Assembly: GCA_964442745.1 (NCBI GenBank)
Contig: CAYUAI010000001.1
Span: 62,001-126,000, forward strand
Source: CAYUAI01 sp964442745
Lineage (GTDB): Bacteria; Pseudomonadota; Gammaproteobacteria; S012-40
Direction of reading: 5' to 3'
Length of the DNA stretch: 64,000 nucleotides
Shown piece after piece: positions 16,742 to 26,921 of the stretch. Each line of letters opens with the position of its first letter. The first letter of the stretch is position 1. Both the position numbers and the translations under genes were made by a program. The notes below the pieces were generated by a model. It was not told the DNA's origin. It worked only from the letters and a program-made list of their open reading frames with translations, and made no database searches.

Positions 16742-18013
16742 TTACGCGCCGTAAATATGCGCCTCCCAAAACGAAAAACTAAATTCCGTGGCATTTTTAT
16801 TGCCAATAACTAAGGTACTAATGATATCATCCGTGTCTCCATTGAATATTGTCAGGGTACCCTCCGTCAAATTAGGCACTAACACAAACCAGGACCCAGA
16901 TCCATCATCAACAAACGCGATAGGCCGGCGGCCACAATCACATTGACCGACTTCAATCACATGGCTTACTGACATAGCCGGCAACCGTGTCGTATCAAAA
17001 ATATAAAGCAAGTTTGTCTTGATGTTGTCACGCTGCACTCCCTTTCCGGTACTCGCCGTCGTGACATACAACTTACTACCATCGGGGTTAAATCGATAAG
17101 TACTCGGATAAATGTCGGGAAAGTAATAGGCGTTTTCAATGGTTTTCGTCTCGGTGTCAAAGACAGATAAGCAGCCTTGCACATGCGCCGTATCGGATTT
17201 TCGGTCAACCCCTTTACCGATCAAATACCGGCCACTGGGATTTCCTAACAGATTACTGCTCGTGGGCATTTCAATCGCATCTTCAACTTGATTGGTCTCC
17301 GGATTAATCACGGCTATCGTATGATATCCATTATTTAAATTATACAGCTTGCCCGTATGCTCCGAAAAAATCATGCCATGAGGAAATGCATTATTCGGCA
17401 CCATCGACGGTGCCATGCCTTCTTTTTTGGTATCAAACAAGTTGATGACATACAATATTTTCAAAAAATTTTCAGCATCCATATCATCATTAGCGATAAC
17501 ACTGATGGTTCCATCCACCAAATTACTCACAAACGCACGCTTCGGCAATTGAGGCCACTTTTTAGACGGCCCCACAAATGTCGTCACATGATGACCGCGC
17601 CCCACACAAAGCGTTGCCAGCACTTTATTTTCTGGCTGCGTCACGACGGTTACCGAAGCCCCATTATCACCACAATTCAATACATCATTGCCGGTCTCTT
17701 TGTCCCCATCATTCATATACCACATGCGTTGACCAAGGACATCCCGATAGGCATAAGCCGCAATCGCGTCTTTAGGAAAATGGGTATCAACACGAATTTC
17801 CTTCGTCACTGGATCGAGCAATAAAACCCCTTTATTATTGTCAAAATGCAAAAAAATGGGTTTTTTCTCAACAGCTAATTGCGTTTCTTCGACAACCGGG
17901 ATAGAACTGACCTGCCAACGACCATCGAGCGTTAATGAAGTCAGTGTACCGACACATCCATCGCCAGAATAACAAACAAAAGACGGTATTGGCCGGTCTT
18001 GAGCATTTTGCAT
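16742..18013 (-). CDS. YVTN/YncE-like beta-propeller protein, cytosolic, unknown function
   Basis: 423 residues with repeated propeller-blade features: HGMIFSEHTGKLYNLNNG, TIAVINPETNQVEDAIEMP, STYRFNPDGSKLYVTTAS and LLYIFDT...HVIEVGQ. These are the strand pattern seen in YVTN-family and lactonase-like beta-propellers. I see no signal peptide or lipobox, so it is probably cytosolic, unlike many YncE-type proteins. There are several cysteines (for example CDCG near residue 363). The start has a GAGGGA ribosome-binding site. It stands alone between purF and fliL, with its own gaps of 122 and 341 bp. No enzymatic residues could be assigned, and no specific function is claimed. Confidence 0.7.
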   Translation of the reverse strand: MQNAQDRPIPSFVCYSGDGCVGTLTSLTLDGRWQVSSIPVVEETQLAVEKKPIFLHFDNNKGVLLLDPVTKEIRVDTHFPKDAIAAYAYRDVLGQRMWYMNDGDKETGNDVLNCGDNGASVTVVTQPENKVLATLCVGRGHHVTTFVGPSKKWPQLPKRAFVSNLVDGTISVIANDDMDAENFLKILYVINLFDTKKEGMAPSMVPNNAFPHGMIFSEHTGKLYNLNNGYHTIAVINPETNQVEDAIEMPTSSNLLGNPSGRYLIGKGVDRKSDTAHVQGCLSVFDTETKTIENAYYFPDIYPSTYRFNPDGSKLYVTTASTGKGVQRDNIKTNLLYIFDTTRLPAMSVSHVIEVGQCDCGRRPIAFVDDGSGSWFVLVPNLTEGTLTIFNGDTDDIISTLVIGNKNATEFSFSFWEAHIYGA

Positions 18014-18135
18014 AATTTGTCCCTCAACATAAATTTTAAATATCGATTCAGTATATTCGTTGCAATAGCACTTTAATTTGATAAAACCATCTTACATTAC
18101 AGATTAGCAATAAGATCATACGGCCTCTTGACGAA

Positions 18136-19653
18136 TTAACGATTATTATGCAATTCAATCACTTCTTGCTCTAGCGATTCTTGTTCATTTTTTTGTTTTT
18201 GGGCATCACTACGCTGAACTTCCAAACTTGCCAAATAGGCTTCAGAGATATCACCCGTCACATAATCACCATTAAAGCATGAAGCATCAAATTGACTGAC
18301 GACTGAAGCAGAACGCCGAGTCGCTGTAATTAAATCCTCTAAATCCTGATAGATCAACCAATCGGCACCAATCGCCTCAGCAATTTGTTTTTCATCACGG
18401 TTGTAGCCAATTAATTCATCGGTCGTTGGCATGTCAATACCATAGACATTGGGATATCGAACGGGGGGTGCCGCTGAGGCGAAAAAAACATTTTTTGCCC
18501 CTGCCTCTCTTGCCATTTGAATAATTTGCTTTGAGGTCGTGCCACGCACAATCGAATCATCCACTAACAAAACATTTTTACCTTTAAACTCCAGCTCGAT
18601 GGGGTTTAATTTTTGCCTGACCGACTTCTTACGCTGAACCTGCCCCGGCATAATAAATGTTCGACCAATATAGCGGTTTTTAATAAACCCCTCTCGATAC
18701 TTAACTTCCAAGGTATAAGACAATTGCAAAGCCGCGGTACGACTGGTATCTGGAATAGGAATCACTACATCGATATTATGATTAGGCATTTCACGCTGAA
18801 TTTTATGCGCCAAATGCTCCCCCATGCGTAGTCGGGCTTTATACACAGAAATACCATCCATAATAGAGTCTGGACGTGCAAAGTACACATATTCAAATAA
18901 GCATGGCGATAATACTGGGTGATCGGCGCACTGCTGGGTTTTAATATGTCCATCCATACTCACAAAAACCGCCTCACCTGGCTCGACATCACGAATAAAC
19001 TCAAAACCTGCGGAATTAATCGCAACACTTTCTGAGGCAATCATATAGTCAGTCTTACCATTGCCTGTGCGTTGCCCGAATACCAAGGGTCGTATCCCAT
19101 TGGGGTCACGAAAAGCGACAATCCCAAATCCGATAATCATGGCAACGACGGCGTAAGCACCCCGACAGCGTTGATGAACCGCCTTGACTGCCGTAAAAAT
19201 ATCATTTTCATCAATACGCAATTTATCACGGGCCTGCAACTCATGAGCAAAAACATTGAGTAGAATTTCAGAATCTGAACCGGTATTAATATGCCGCAAA
19301 TCCTCCTGAAACAAACCTTCTTTTAATTCTTCCGCGTTGGTTAAATTACCGTTATGTGCCAAAATAATTCCATAAGGCGAATTCACATAAAAAGGCTGTG
19401 CTTCGGAAGAAGATGAACTACCTGCCGTAGGATATCGCACATGACCAACCCCCATATTGCCGCGCAACCGCAACATATGCCGTGTTTGGAAAACATCTCT
19501 GACCAAGCCATTGGCTTTACGTAAAAATAGACGACCTTGATCACACGTCACAATACCCGACGCGTCTTGCCCTCGATGCTGCAATACCGTTAACGCATCA
19601 TAAATATCTTGGTTAACACTGGTATTGGCAACAATACCCACAATTCCACACAT
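18136..19653 (-). CDS. purF: Amidophosphoribosyltransferase PurF
   Basis: First committed enzyme of purine synthesis: PRPP plus glutamine gives phosphoribosylamine. The 505-residue protein begins MCGIVGIV, so Cys2 becomes the N-terminal nucleophile of the Ntn-type glutaminase domain. The C-terminal half is a phosphoribosyltransferase domain with the PRPP motif LLVDDSIVRGTTS (about 358-374). The charged tail (QKQKNEQESLEQ) is typical of proteobacterial PurF. GGAGT precedes the ATG. It follows cvpA by 118 bp, as in many gammaproteobacteria. Confidence 0.97.
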   Translation of the reverse strand: MCGIVGIVANTSVNQDIYDALTVLQHRGQDASGIVTCDQGRLFLRKANGLVRDVFQTRHMLRLRGNMGVGHVRYPTAGSSSSSEAQPFYVNSPYGIILAHNGNLTNAEELKEGLFQEDLRHINTGSDSEILLNVFAHELQARDKLRIDENDIFTAVKAVHQRCRGAYAVVAMIIGFGIVAFRDPNGIRPLVFGQRTGNGKTDYMIASESVAINSAGFEFIRDVEPGEAVFVSMDGHIKTQQCADHPVLSPCLFEYVYFARPDSIMDGISVYKARLRMGEHLAHKIQREMPNHNIDVVIPIPDTSRTAALQLSYTLEVKYREGFIKNRYIGRTFIMPGQVQRKKSVRQKLNPIELEFKGKNVLLVDDSIVRGTTSKQIIQMAREAGAKNVFFASAAPPVRYPNVYGIDMPTTDELIGYNRDEKQIAEAIGADWLIYQDLEDLITATRRSASVVSQFDASCFNGDYVTGDISEAYLASLEVQRSDAQKQKNEQESLEQEVIELHNNR

Positions 19654-19771
19654 GCCTATACTCCAACAATGGCGATATATAATAATTCAGTTTCTAACAA
19701 CATTTAAATCACTTCGCCTCTGAAAATCGCGACGTCCTAATATAATGGATTAAATATTCAGTGGTTTAATG

Positions 19772-20266
19772 TCAGTCAAAAGTCACATATTTTACTAATT
19801 CCGGTGGTAATTGCCCACGCAACCAGGGAAGCAAATGGGTAAAATAATCCACCATCACCGAGGTTTGCCACCACGCGTGCCCAGGTAACTTGCTCATCAA
19901 GCTAGCCAATAACACCACGACACTCACCACCACCACAGCACGCGCTAAACCAAAAAGGGCACCGACCATTCGATTAATTGTACTTAGCTTATTTTTTTTG
20001 ATGAAACTACCCAATAAATAATTAACAACCGTACCAAGCATCAACGTTGTCATAAATAAAAAAATAAACGATACGGCGATTCTTAATGCCGGCATACTTA
20101 AGTGAGGAGCCAATAACACCGTCACCTGATGCGTATAAATCATCGCGACTAACACGGCAACAATCCAAACGATCAACGATAGAAATTCCCGAACACCTCC
20201 CCGAAAAAGACTGATGCTTGTGGAAATAAGTAGGATTGACAAAATTAAGATATCAATGGGATTCAT
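19772..20266 (-). CDS. cvpA: CvpA family membrane protein
   Basis: 164 residues with four hydrophobic helices (about 5-25, 28-46, 62-84 and 103-125), a conserved FRGG motif after the first helix and LxRxxGALFGLARAVVVV, both typical of CvpA. The E. coli homologue is needed for colicin V production; its molecular role is still unclear and has been tied to envelope homeostasis. It lies between the SPOR protein and purF, the standard gammaproteobacterial order. Confidence 0.92.
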   Translation of the reverse strand: MNPIDILILSILLISTSISLFRGGVREFLSLIVWIVAVLVAMIYTHQVTVLLAPHLSMPALRIAVSFIFLFMTTLMLGTVVNYLLGSFIKKNKLSTINRMVGALFGLARAVVVVSVVVLLASLMSKLPGHAWWQTSVMVDYFTHLLPWLRGQLPPELVKYVTFD

Positions 20267-20293
20267 ATTTATTTTTCAAACATCCACATCGAT

Positions 20294-20896
20294 TTAACCG
20301 TCATTGGACAACTTCACCAACAACCCTTTCAAGCCCGTTTCTGCCTGCAGTACTTTGCGTATCGCCTCAGCACGCTCTTTACTTAACTCAGGGCCGACTC
20401 GCACTCGCCAAATTATTCCATTTTTTCCGGCAACGGCAGAAACATAGACCCGAAACTGTTTTGCCCGCAATCGATCCTGCAGCGCCTTGGCATTATTTTC
20501 TTTAGAAAAACTGGCTAACTGCACCATCCAGGTCGGTGAATAACTCGGCAACGATTCCCTGGCTGGAATGACCTCCTGTAGGGAAGGCGATGATGGTATT
20601 TTTTCCTGCGGATCAATCGCCAGGGTGGACAGAGGCAAATCACTTTGGCGTAGTGGCATTTCACGTGTCACTTCACCGCTTGGCTGAAATTCACTCTCAT
20701 TTCTTTTAAACTCACCCACCTCATCCACTCGAAAGCGCATACTTGCTACCTCTTCAGGCATGACTGGAATATTGGTTTTTTCCAAACGAATCGGATCGGC
20801 ATCCTTTGGTTCGAGAAGAATTGGTATAAATATGACAGCCAACGATAATAGAACAATAGCGCCAACAATGCGATGAGTTAGTGTCGATTCACTCAT
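20294..20896 (-). CDS. SPOR domain protein, DedD-like
   Basis: 200 residues: a short cytosolic N-terminus, one membrane helix (about 9-28), a proline- and charge-rich periplasmic linker, and a C-terminal SPOR domain (about 121-198: WMVQLASFSKENNAKALQDRL, then WRVRVGPELSKERAEAI). SPOR domains bind denuded septal peptidoglycan. The topology and place between folC and cvpA match DedD, a non-essential division protein. The gene starts 6 bp after folC ends. Confidence 0.88.
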   Translation of the reverse strand: MSESTLTHRIVGAIVLLSLAVIFIPILLEPKDADPIRLEKTNIPVMPEEVASMRFRVDEVGEFKRNESEFQPSGEVTREMPLRQSDLPLSTLAIDPQEKIPSSPSLQEVIPARESLPSYSPTWMVQLASFSKENNAKALQDRLRAKQFRVYVSAVAGKNGIIWRVRVGPELSKERAEAIRKVLQAETGLKGLLVKLSNDG

Positions 20897-20902
20897 GACT
20901 CT

Positions 20903-22216
20903 TCAATTATCCTTCCTAGACTCAATGTGTTTTAAGGTCACTGATACGGTATAAAATGAACCAAAAACCAATAATCGATCACTCGAATTCATTGCCTTCA
21001 TTGCTGCTTCATAGGCCATTTCGATTTTCTGAAAACATTGCACAGCCGCTAGCGGCGATCCATCGTCGCCCTCTTGTCGATGAAAAAAATATGTCTCAAC
21101 ATCAGCGGCTAACATACCTCGATCGACTTGCAAATCCACCAAGAACCAATCATCAATAAGCGTTTTCAAGGGGGCAATCATCGCTGCAATGTCCTTATCT
21201 TCCAACACCCCAAAGATGGCATAGGTTTTTCCGGCACAATACATTTTAGACAAATTATCAGCCAATTGAATCGCCGCCGCCTCATTATGTGCAACATCAA
21301 CAATACATGTTGGCAGACCAGGCAACACTTGAAAACGTCCAGCTAATTGAACCGATATCAAACCTTGGCGTATGTCCTGATTGCTGACGGGCAAAGCCTC
21401 TTGCAAAATATCCAACACACATAACACCGTTGCGGCATTATCTAACTGGTGTCGTCCGAATAAACGCGGCCAAGGCAAGGTATATTTTTGTTGTTGACCG
21501 CACCACCAATTCCATGTTTGTTGAGTCGCAGTCATACCAAAGTGATGATTTCGTAAATATACATGGTGACTGGCAGATTTTACCAACGCAATAATGGCCT
21601 CGGATAAATCCGTATCGCCGACCACCAAGGGTTTATCGGGACGTGAAATGCCCAATTTTTCAATGGCAATCGCTTCTCGGGTATTTCCAAGCCAATCCAT
21701 GTGATCTAACGCAATACTCGTCACCACCGCCACATCCGGATCCACCAGGTTAACCGCATCTAAACGCCCACCCAGTCCCACCTCTAAAATAGCCACATCT
21801 AATGATGACTGCTGAAAAATATGAAAGGCGGCTAATGTTCCAAATTCAAAATAAGTCAAACTGATATCAGCCCGCCGCCGATCAATGCAGTGAAAAGCCT
21901 GACAAATCGATTGATCTGTCACGGCTTGACCATTCACTCGGATACGCTCATTATAATTAAATAAATGGGGCGAAGTATAACAGCCTACTCGATAATTCGC
22001 CGCCAATAAAATTGACTCAAGCATCGCGGCGGTGGACCCTTTGCCATTGGTACCAGCCACCGTAATCACAAACCGAGCGAGAGGCTGCTGCTCATTCATT
22101 AATTTTTGAGAAACCTGAGAAACACGCTCAAGTCCCATATCAATGGTTTTATTATGTAATTGAGACTGCCAATGTAACCATTGATCTAATTGCAAAAAAC
22201 GCTCGCGTTGATTCAC
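20903..22216 (-). CDS. folC: Bifunctional folylpolyglutamate/dihydrofolate synthase FolC
   Basis: Adds glutamate to dihydropteroate and folates, completing and retaining cellular folate. The 437-residue protein is a Mur-ligase fold enzyme with ATP loop VAGTNGKGST, the EVGLGGRLDAVN motif, DHMDWLG and a C-terminal domain with DVAHNEAA. The length is normal. It lies 17 bp after accD and 6 bp before the SPOR gene, within the conserved accD-folC-dedD-cvpA-purF run. Confidence 0.95.
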   Translation of the reverse strand: MNQRERFLQLDQWLHWQSQLHNKTIDMGLERVSQVSQKLMNEQQPLARFVITVAGTNGKGSTAAMLESILLAANYRVGCYTSPHLFNYNERIRVNGQAVTDQSICQAFHCIDRRRADISLTYFEFGTLAAFHIFQQSSLDVAILEVGLGGRLDAVNLVDPDVAVVTSIALDHMDWLGNTREAIAIEKLGISRPDKPLVVGDTDLSEAIIALVKSASHHVYLRNHHFGMTATQQTWNWWCGQQQKYTLPWPRLFGRHQLDNAATVLCVLDILQEALPVSNQDIRQGLISVQLAGRFQVLPGLPTCIVDVAHNEAAAIQLADNLSKMYCAGKTYAIFGVLEDKDIAAMIAPLKTLIDDWFLVDLQVDRGMLAADVETYFFHRQEGDDGSPLAAVQCFQKIEMAYEAAMKAMNSSDRLLVFGSFYTVSVTLKHIESRKDN

Positions 22217-22233
22217 TCAATACCGCCATACAT

Positions 22234-23238
22234 TTAGTTCATCGCACTCGGTTCTGGGCGCTCACTGTCCAGTACCTTATCGTGTTGTTCGTTTTCCCCC
22301 ACATTCGATGACTCGTTTTGTTCTTTTTCTGGTGCAACACTTTTTTCTGTGACGTCAGATTCCACTTGCGGTACAATATCCACGAGTTCAACGGGATATA
22401 ACATCAACGAAATTTTAGCTATTTTTTCACGCATTTCACGCCGATCAACAATCATGTCAATGGTACCATGCTCTAATAAAAACTCACTGCGCTGAAATCC
22501 ATCAGGCAATGTTTCTCGCACCGTTTGCTCGATCACACGCGGCCCCGCAAAACCAATCAATGCCTTAGGCTCAGCAATATTCACATCGCCTAACATGGCC
22601 AAACTCGCAGAGACGCCCCCCATGGTCGGGTCTGTCAATACGGAAATAAAAGGAATACCTTGTTCACTCAATTTTGCGAGGGCGGCACTGGTCTTAGCCA
22701 TTTGCATCAAGGAAAATAAGGCTTCTTGCATACGCGCGCCGCCACTTGCTGAAAAACACACAAAAGGAATTTTATCTTCCAAGCAAATATTCACTGCCCG
22801 CACAAAGCGCTCCCCCACCACCGATCCCATGGAGCCTCCCATGAACCGGAATTCAAAGGCCACGGCAACTAAAGGCACCCGGTCGACGGAGCCTTTAATG
22901 GCGATTAACGCATCTTTTTCTTCGGTCGCTTTTTGTGCTTGGCTAATGCGGTCTTTATATTTTTTACTATCTTTAAATTTTAAGGCATCCACCGGTTCAA
23001 GCACTTCACCAATTTCCGCACGGCCCTCTTTATCCAAAAACCAATCGAGCCGTTGCCTACCATAAACTCGCTCATGGTGCCCACACTTGGGACAGACATT
23101 AAGATGGCGCTCCAGCTCGGCACGAAACAAGACCGCACTGCAACCATTACATTTTGCCCAAAGGCCTTCGGGAACCGCACGTTTAGTCAGATTCTCCGTA
23201 CGGATTTTTAAGGGCATTAATTTTTCAAACCAACTCAT
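22234..23238 (-). CDS. accD: Acetyl-CoA carboxylase carboxyltransferase beta subunit AccD
   Basis: Beta subunit of the carboxyltransferase that forms malonyl-CoA for fatty acid synthesis. The zinc ribbon is visible as Cys30, Cys33, Cys49 and Cys52. The crotonase-fold core has the oxyanion loops SASGGARMQE and DPTMGGVSAS. The last 45 or so residues are a hydrophilic, Glu/Ser-rich extension (EKEQNESSN) longer than in E. coli. It lies 48 bp after trpA and 17 bp before folC. Confidence 0.96.
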   Translation of the reverse strand: MSWFEKLMPLKIRTENLTKRAVPEGLWAKCNGCSAVLFRAELERHLNVCPKCGHHERVYGRQRLDWFLDKEGRAEIGEVLEPVDALKFKDSKKYKDRISQAQKATEEKDALIAIKGSVDRVPLVAVAFEFRFMGGSMGSVVGERFVRAVNICLEDKIPFVCFSASGGARMQEALFSLMQMAKTSAALAKLSEQGIPFISVLTDPTMGGVSASLAMLGDVNIAEPKALIGFAGPRVIEQTVRETLPDGFQRSEFLLEHGTIDMIVDRREMREKIAKISLMLYPVELVDIVPQVESDVTEKSVAPEKEQNESSNVGENEQHDKVLDSERPEPSAMN

Positions 23239-23286
23239 TTATCGTTATCCGTTATATGCTAAAGAATACTCTTTCAAAATCGATTT

Positions 23287-24096
23287 TTAAATACGACGAT
23301 CAATAGCTGTACGCAAGCTCGCTACAAATGCAGATAATTCCGTCAGCATTTCTGCTGGCTTATCTTGTAAAGACTCAATGCGCTTCACGACCGCGCTGCC
23401 CACCACCACAGCATCAGCAAACTGACCAACCTCCGCTGCTGTTTGAGGATCGCTAATGCCAAAACCCACGCCGATAGGTAAATCTGTCAAATGGCGTAAT
23501 TGTTCCATTTTTTGTTTGACATCATGGACATTCAAACGGGAAGAGCCCGTCACCCCTTTTAGTGAAACATAATAGAGAAAACCGCTGGCACATTGCGCAA
23601 TACGCCGTACCCGCTCATCGGTGCTCGTCGGAGCAATTAAGAAAATGGGATCAAGTGCTTGCTGATTCAAGGTTTCAATGAAATCTTTGGCTTCTTCCGG
23701 AGGCAAATCCACCGTTATCACCCCATCCACACTCGCTTTTTTGGCGCGCTCAGCAAACAAACGATACCCCATCGCCTCAATGGGATTCAGATAGCCCATC
23801 AATACCACAGGTGTATGTTGGTTTTTTGTTCGAAACAAGGCCACCATATCCAGCACCTGAGACAAACTAACACCATGCACTAAAGCCCGCTCACAAGCCG
23901 CTTGTATGACCGGACCATCGGCCATGGGATCAGAGAAAGGCACTCCCACTTCGATGATATCTGCACCACTCTCAACCATGGCGTGCATAATATCCACGGT
24001 ACTTGAGGGTTGCGGATCACCGGCAGTAAGGTAAGGAATAAGCGCCGTCTTTTGCTTTTGTTTTAATGCCTGAAACGTTGTACTCAGCCGGCTCAT
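23287..24096 (-). CDS. trpA: Tryptophan synthase alpha subunit TrpA
   Basis: Cleaves indole-3-glycerol phosphate to indole and glyceraldehyde-3-phosphate in the last tryptophan step. The 269-residue TIM barrel shows YLTAGDP, the catalytic Glu in IIEVGVPFSDPMADGPVIQ, the Asp in GVITVDLPPEE and the phosphate-binding GVGFGIS. The start overlaps the trpB stop by four bases (ATGA), so subunits are translationally coupled. Confidence 0.97.
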   Translation of the reverse strand: MSRLSTTFQALKQKQKTALIPYLTAGDPQPSSTVDIMHAMVESGADIIEVGVPFSDPMADGPVIQAACERALVHGVSLSQVLDMVALFRTKNQHTPVVLMGYLNPIEAMGYRLFAERAKKASVDGVITVDLPPEEAKDFIETLNQQALDPIFLIAPTSTDERVRRIAQCASGFLYYVSLKGVTGSSRLNVHDVKQKMEQLRHLTDLPIGVGFGISDPQTAAEVGQFADAVVVGSAVVKRIESLQDKPAEMLTELSAFVASLRTAIDRRI

Positions 24097-25289
24097 ACCT
24101 GTATCCCCTCGCGTTGCGCAACCGTGTGAATGTCTTTGTCACCACGACCCGATAAATTCACCAAAATATTGGTATCTTTTCCGAGTTCAACCGCTAATTT
24201 AGCTGCATACGCCAAAGCATGACTCGACTCCAAAGCCGGCATGATGCCTTCAATGCGAGTTAAATCATGAAAAGCTTGCAATGCCTCATCATCGGTAATC
24301 GCCACATAATTGGCACGCCCGGTATCTTTTAACCAAGCATGTTCAGGCCCCACCCCTGGATAATCCAATCCCGCTGAGATAGAATGAGTTTCAATAATTT
24401 GCCCATTATCATCTTCCATTAAATAGGTTCGATTACCGTGCAATACCCCCGAACGACCGGCACATAGCGGTGCCGCATGACGTCCCGACGTAAGACCATC
24501 ACCACCGCCTTCAACGCCATACATGGTGACTGAAGTGTCATCAATGAAAGGGTAAAATAAACCAATGGCATTGGACCCTCCCCCCACACAAGCCACTAAC
24601 GCATCAGGCAAGCGCCCTGTTTGTTCGAGCATTTGCTGGCGGGCTTCCCGACCAATAATTGCCTGAAAGTTGCGAACCAAGACAGGATAAGGATGCGGCC
24701 CAGCCACGGTACCAATAATGTAGAAGGTATTGTCAACGTTAGTCACCCAATCCCGCATGGCTTCATTGAGTGCATCTTTTAGGGTTTTAGAGCCAGAAGT
24801 CACCGGCACCACTTCCGCCCCTAATAAACGCATTCGATAAACATTTAATGCCTGTCGCTTGATATCATCGGCCCCCATATATACCACACATTGCAAGCCA
24901 AGACGGGCAGCAACCGTTGCCGATGCCACACCATGTTGGCCAGCACCGGTTTCTGCGATAATGCGCGTTTTACCCATGCGTTTCGCCAATAGCGCTTGCC
25001 CTACCGCATTATTTATTTTATGCGCCCCCGTGTGATTTAAATCTTCACGCTTTAGATAGATATTGGCACCACCGAGCAAACTCGACCAACGTTCCGCAAA
25101 ATAGATAGGGGACGGGCGACCCACATAGGTCGCTAAATCAAGATCTAATTCCTTAACAAACTCAGGATCCGTTCGAAATCGTTGATACGCTGCGTGTAGT
25201 TCATCAAGTGGCTCCATGAGGGTTTCGGCAACAAAGCGTCCACCGTAGAAGCCGAAATGACCATTTGCATCGGGTAAATTAACTGCCAT
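24093..25289 (-). CDS. trpB: Tryptophan synthase beta subunit TrpB
   Basis: PLP enzyme that condenses indole with serine. Key signs are GRPSPIYFAER, the PLP lysine in NHTGAHKINNAVGQ, the AETGAGQHGVA substrate loop and the GGGSNAIG phosphate-binding loop. The frame opens at a TTG at 25307, but the ATG at 25289 has an AAGG site upstream and gives the family N-terminus, for 398 residues. It overlaps the 3' end of trpF by about 11 bp and trpA by four. Confidence 0.97.
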   Translation of the reverse strand: MAVNLPDANGHFGFYGGRFVAETLMEPLDELHAAYQRFRTDPEFVKELDLDLATYVGRPSPIYFAERWSSLLGGANIYLKREDLNHTGAHKINNAVGQALLAKRMGKTRIIAETGAGQHGVASATVAARLGLQCVVYMGADDIKRQALNVYRMRLLGAEVVPVTSGSKTLKDALNEAMRDWVTNVDNTFYIIGTVAGPHPYPVLVRNFQAIIGREARQQMLEQTGRLPDALVACVGGGSNAIGLFYPFIDDTSVTMYGVEGGGDGLTSGRHAAPLCAGRSGVLHGNRTYLMEDDNGQIIETHSISAGLDYPGVGPEHAWLKDTGRANYVAITDDEALQAFHDLTRIEGIMPALESSHALAYAAKLAVELGKDTNILVNLSGRGDKDIHTVAQREGIQV

Positions 25290-25923
25290 CTGTTGTAACC
25301 TTATCAATTAAATTGACTTGCTTAATAAAATTTTTAATTTTTGTGGGATCTTTTATCCCTTGACTCACTTCGACACCGCTACTCACATCCACCGCATAAG
25401 GCTGTGTCATCGTAATCGCCCGGCCCACATTATCGACGGTCAAGCCACCCGCCAAAATAATGGGTTTCTGTAAATTTGGGGGGATGCGATGCCAATCAAA
25501 GCGATCACCACTACCGCCACTGCCACCACTAGCATGACTATCGAGTAAAAAACCACTTGCCCCTGATAAATAAGGCTGCACGTATTCAAGGGGATCAATC
25601 CCACCGCCCATCGGCACGGCTTTGATATATGGCAAATCAAAAGCTTCACATAGAGCAACAGGCTCATTACCGTGAAATTGCAGTGAAGACAAGGACAGAT
25701 GGCTGACTATTTCTTCTATTTCAATCAGCGTATTGTCCATAAACAAGCCCACCGTACTCACAAATGGCGGCAATACATTCAATAGCGTTTCCGCTTGTTC
25801 CAGCGTCACATGACGAACACTTTTTTTCACAAAAACCAAACCAATGGCATCAACCCCCAAGCCCGCAGCATACGATGCATCATCGGGCCGCGTTATCCCG
25901 CATATCTTGATTCGAGTTCGCAT
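25279..25923 (-). CDS. trpF: Phosphoribosylanthranilate isomerase TrpF
   Basis: Third step of tryptophan synthesis. The 214-residue TIM barrel begins RTRIKICGITRPDDA with the catalytic Cys in KICGIT, has LQFHGNE and the phosphate-binding LAGGL and VDVSSGVE motifs, including the general acid Asp in FLLDSHASGGSG. A strong GGGGAAGGGG run precedes the ATG. It heads the trpF-trpB-trpA-accD-folC run and is 184 bp downstream of truA. Confidence 0.96.
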   Translation of the reverse strand: MRTRIKICGITRPDDASYAAGLGVDAIGLVFVKKSVRHVTLEQAETLLNVLPPFVSTVGLFMDNTLIEIEEIVSHLSLSSLQFHGNEPVALCEAFDLPYIKAVPMGGGIDPLEYVQPYLSGASGFLLDSHASGGSGGSGDRFDWHRIPPNLQKPIILAGGLTVDNVGRAITMTQPYAVDVSSGVEVSQGIKDPTKIKNFIKQVNLIDKVTTDGS

Positions 25924-26107
25924 CCCCTTCCCCTGCCTGAAACCTATATTACAACCAATTTTGAAAATGAGCGAATCACAGAACGACTATAAATCAACCA
26001 GTTTTTCATGTAATACATTGAATAGTATTTTTAGCTTGAGACAACACCCACCAAATCAACCGTGCCCATTATGTCCGCGCACCCGAAGCAAAACAAAAAC
26101 AGATAGA

Positions 26108-26893
26108 TTACCAAACTGCGTTGCTCGGCGAAAGCTGAGGTAGAGAAAATTTATCAGGATAGGAAACTTGCTGTAAATACAAGCCATATGGTAACGCCGT
26201 CACTCCCCCTTGTGTTCGGTCTCGGTGCTCCAATACCATTTTAGCCCACCCGGGTGATTGCTTACCACAGCCGATATCAATGAGTACACCCGCTATGTTT
26301 CTAACCATATGCTGCAAAAATGCATTGGCTTCAATAGTGATGATTATATATAAACCAAAACGCTGAACGGATAATTCATAGATCTGCCTTATCGGCGTGC
26401 TTGCTTGGCAAGCCACCGCTCGATACGAAGAAAAGTCATGCTCACCCATCAAATCACAAGTAGCTTGAGCCATACGTTGCTCATTAAGTGGTCTTGCTAT
26501 CCAGGTGACTCGTTTTCGTAAATAGCTGGGTCTTATCGCACGATTGAAAATAATATACTGATAACGCCGTCGAACCGCTGAAAAACGCGCATGGAAATCA
26601 TGGATAACCGGTGTTGCCCATAGCACGCTCACTTGATCCGCTAAAAAACGGTTCGCTCCAAATACCCAGGCTCGGTTATCTCGCTGAACAGCTGTTTCAA
26701 AATGCACCACTTGCTCAGCCGCATGTACTCCGGTATCTGTACGTCCCGCACAAATAACCGATATTGGGCTAGCCGCTACTTTAGTCAGTGCCGCTTCGAC
26801 GGCTTGCTGCACCGTTGGCACACCACACTGCGTTTGCCAGCCACAGAATGCACTGCCATCATATTCAACCCCCATGGCAATTCTGTTTGCCAT
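26108..26893 (-). CDS. truA: tRNA pseudouridine(38-40) synthase TruA
   Basis: Converts uridines 38-40 in the tRNA anticodon arm to pseudouridine. The catalytic Asp53 is in CAGRTDTGVHA, with a downstream RRRYQYIIFN and FLQHMVRNIAG. The frame stays open to an ATG at 26917, but the start at 26893 (MANRIAMGVEYDG) has AAGG just upstream and matches the family N-terminus. It follows the EcfT-like gene closely (about 28 bp) and precedes trpF. Confidence 0.95.
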   Translation of the reverse strand: MANRIAMGVEYDGSAFCGWQTQCGVPTVQQAVEAALTKVAASPISVICAGRTDTGVHAAEQVVHFETAVQRDNRAWVFGANRFLADQVSVLWATPVIHDFHARFSAVRRRYQYIIFNRAIRPSYLRKRVTWIARPLNEQRMAQATCDLMGEHDFSSYRAVACQASTPIRQIYELSVQRFGLYIIITIEANAFLQHMVRNIAGVLIDIGCGKQSPGWAKMVLEHRDRTQGGVTALPYGLYLQQVSYPDKFSLPQLSPSNAVW

Positions 26894-26921
26894 CGAACCT
26901 TCATTATTTAATATCACCGGA

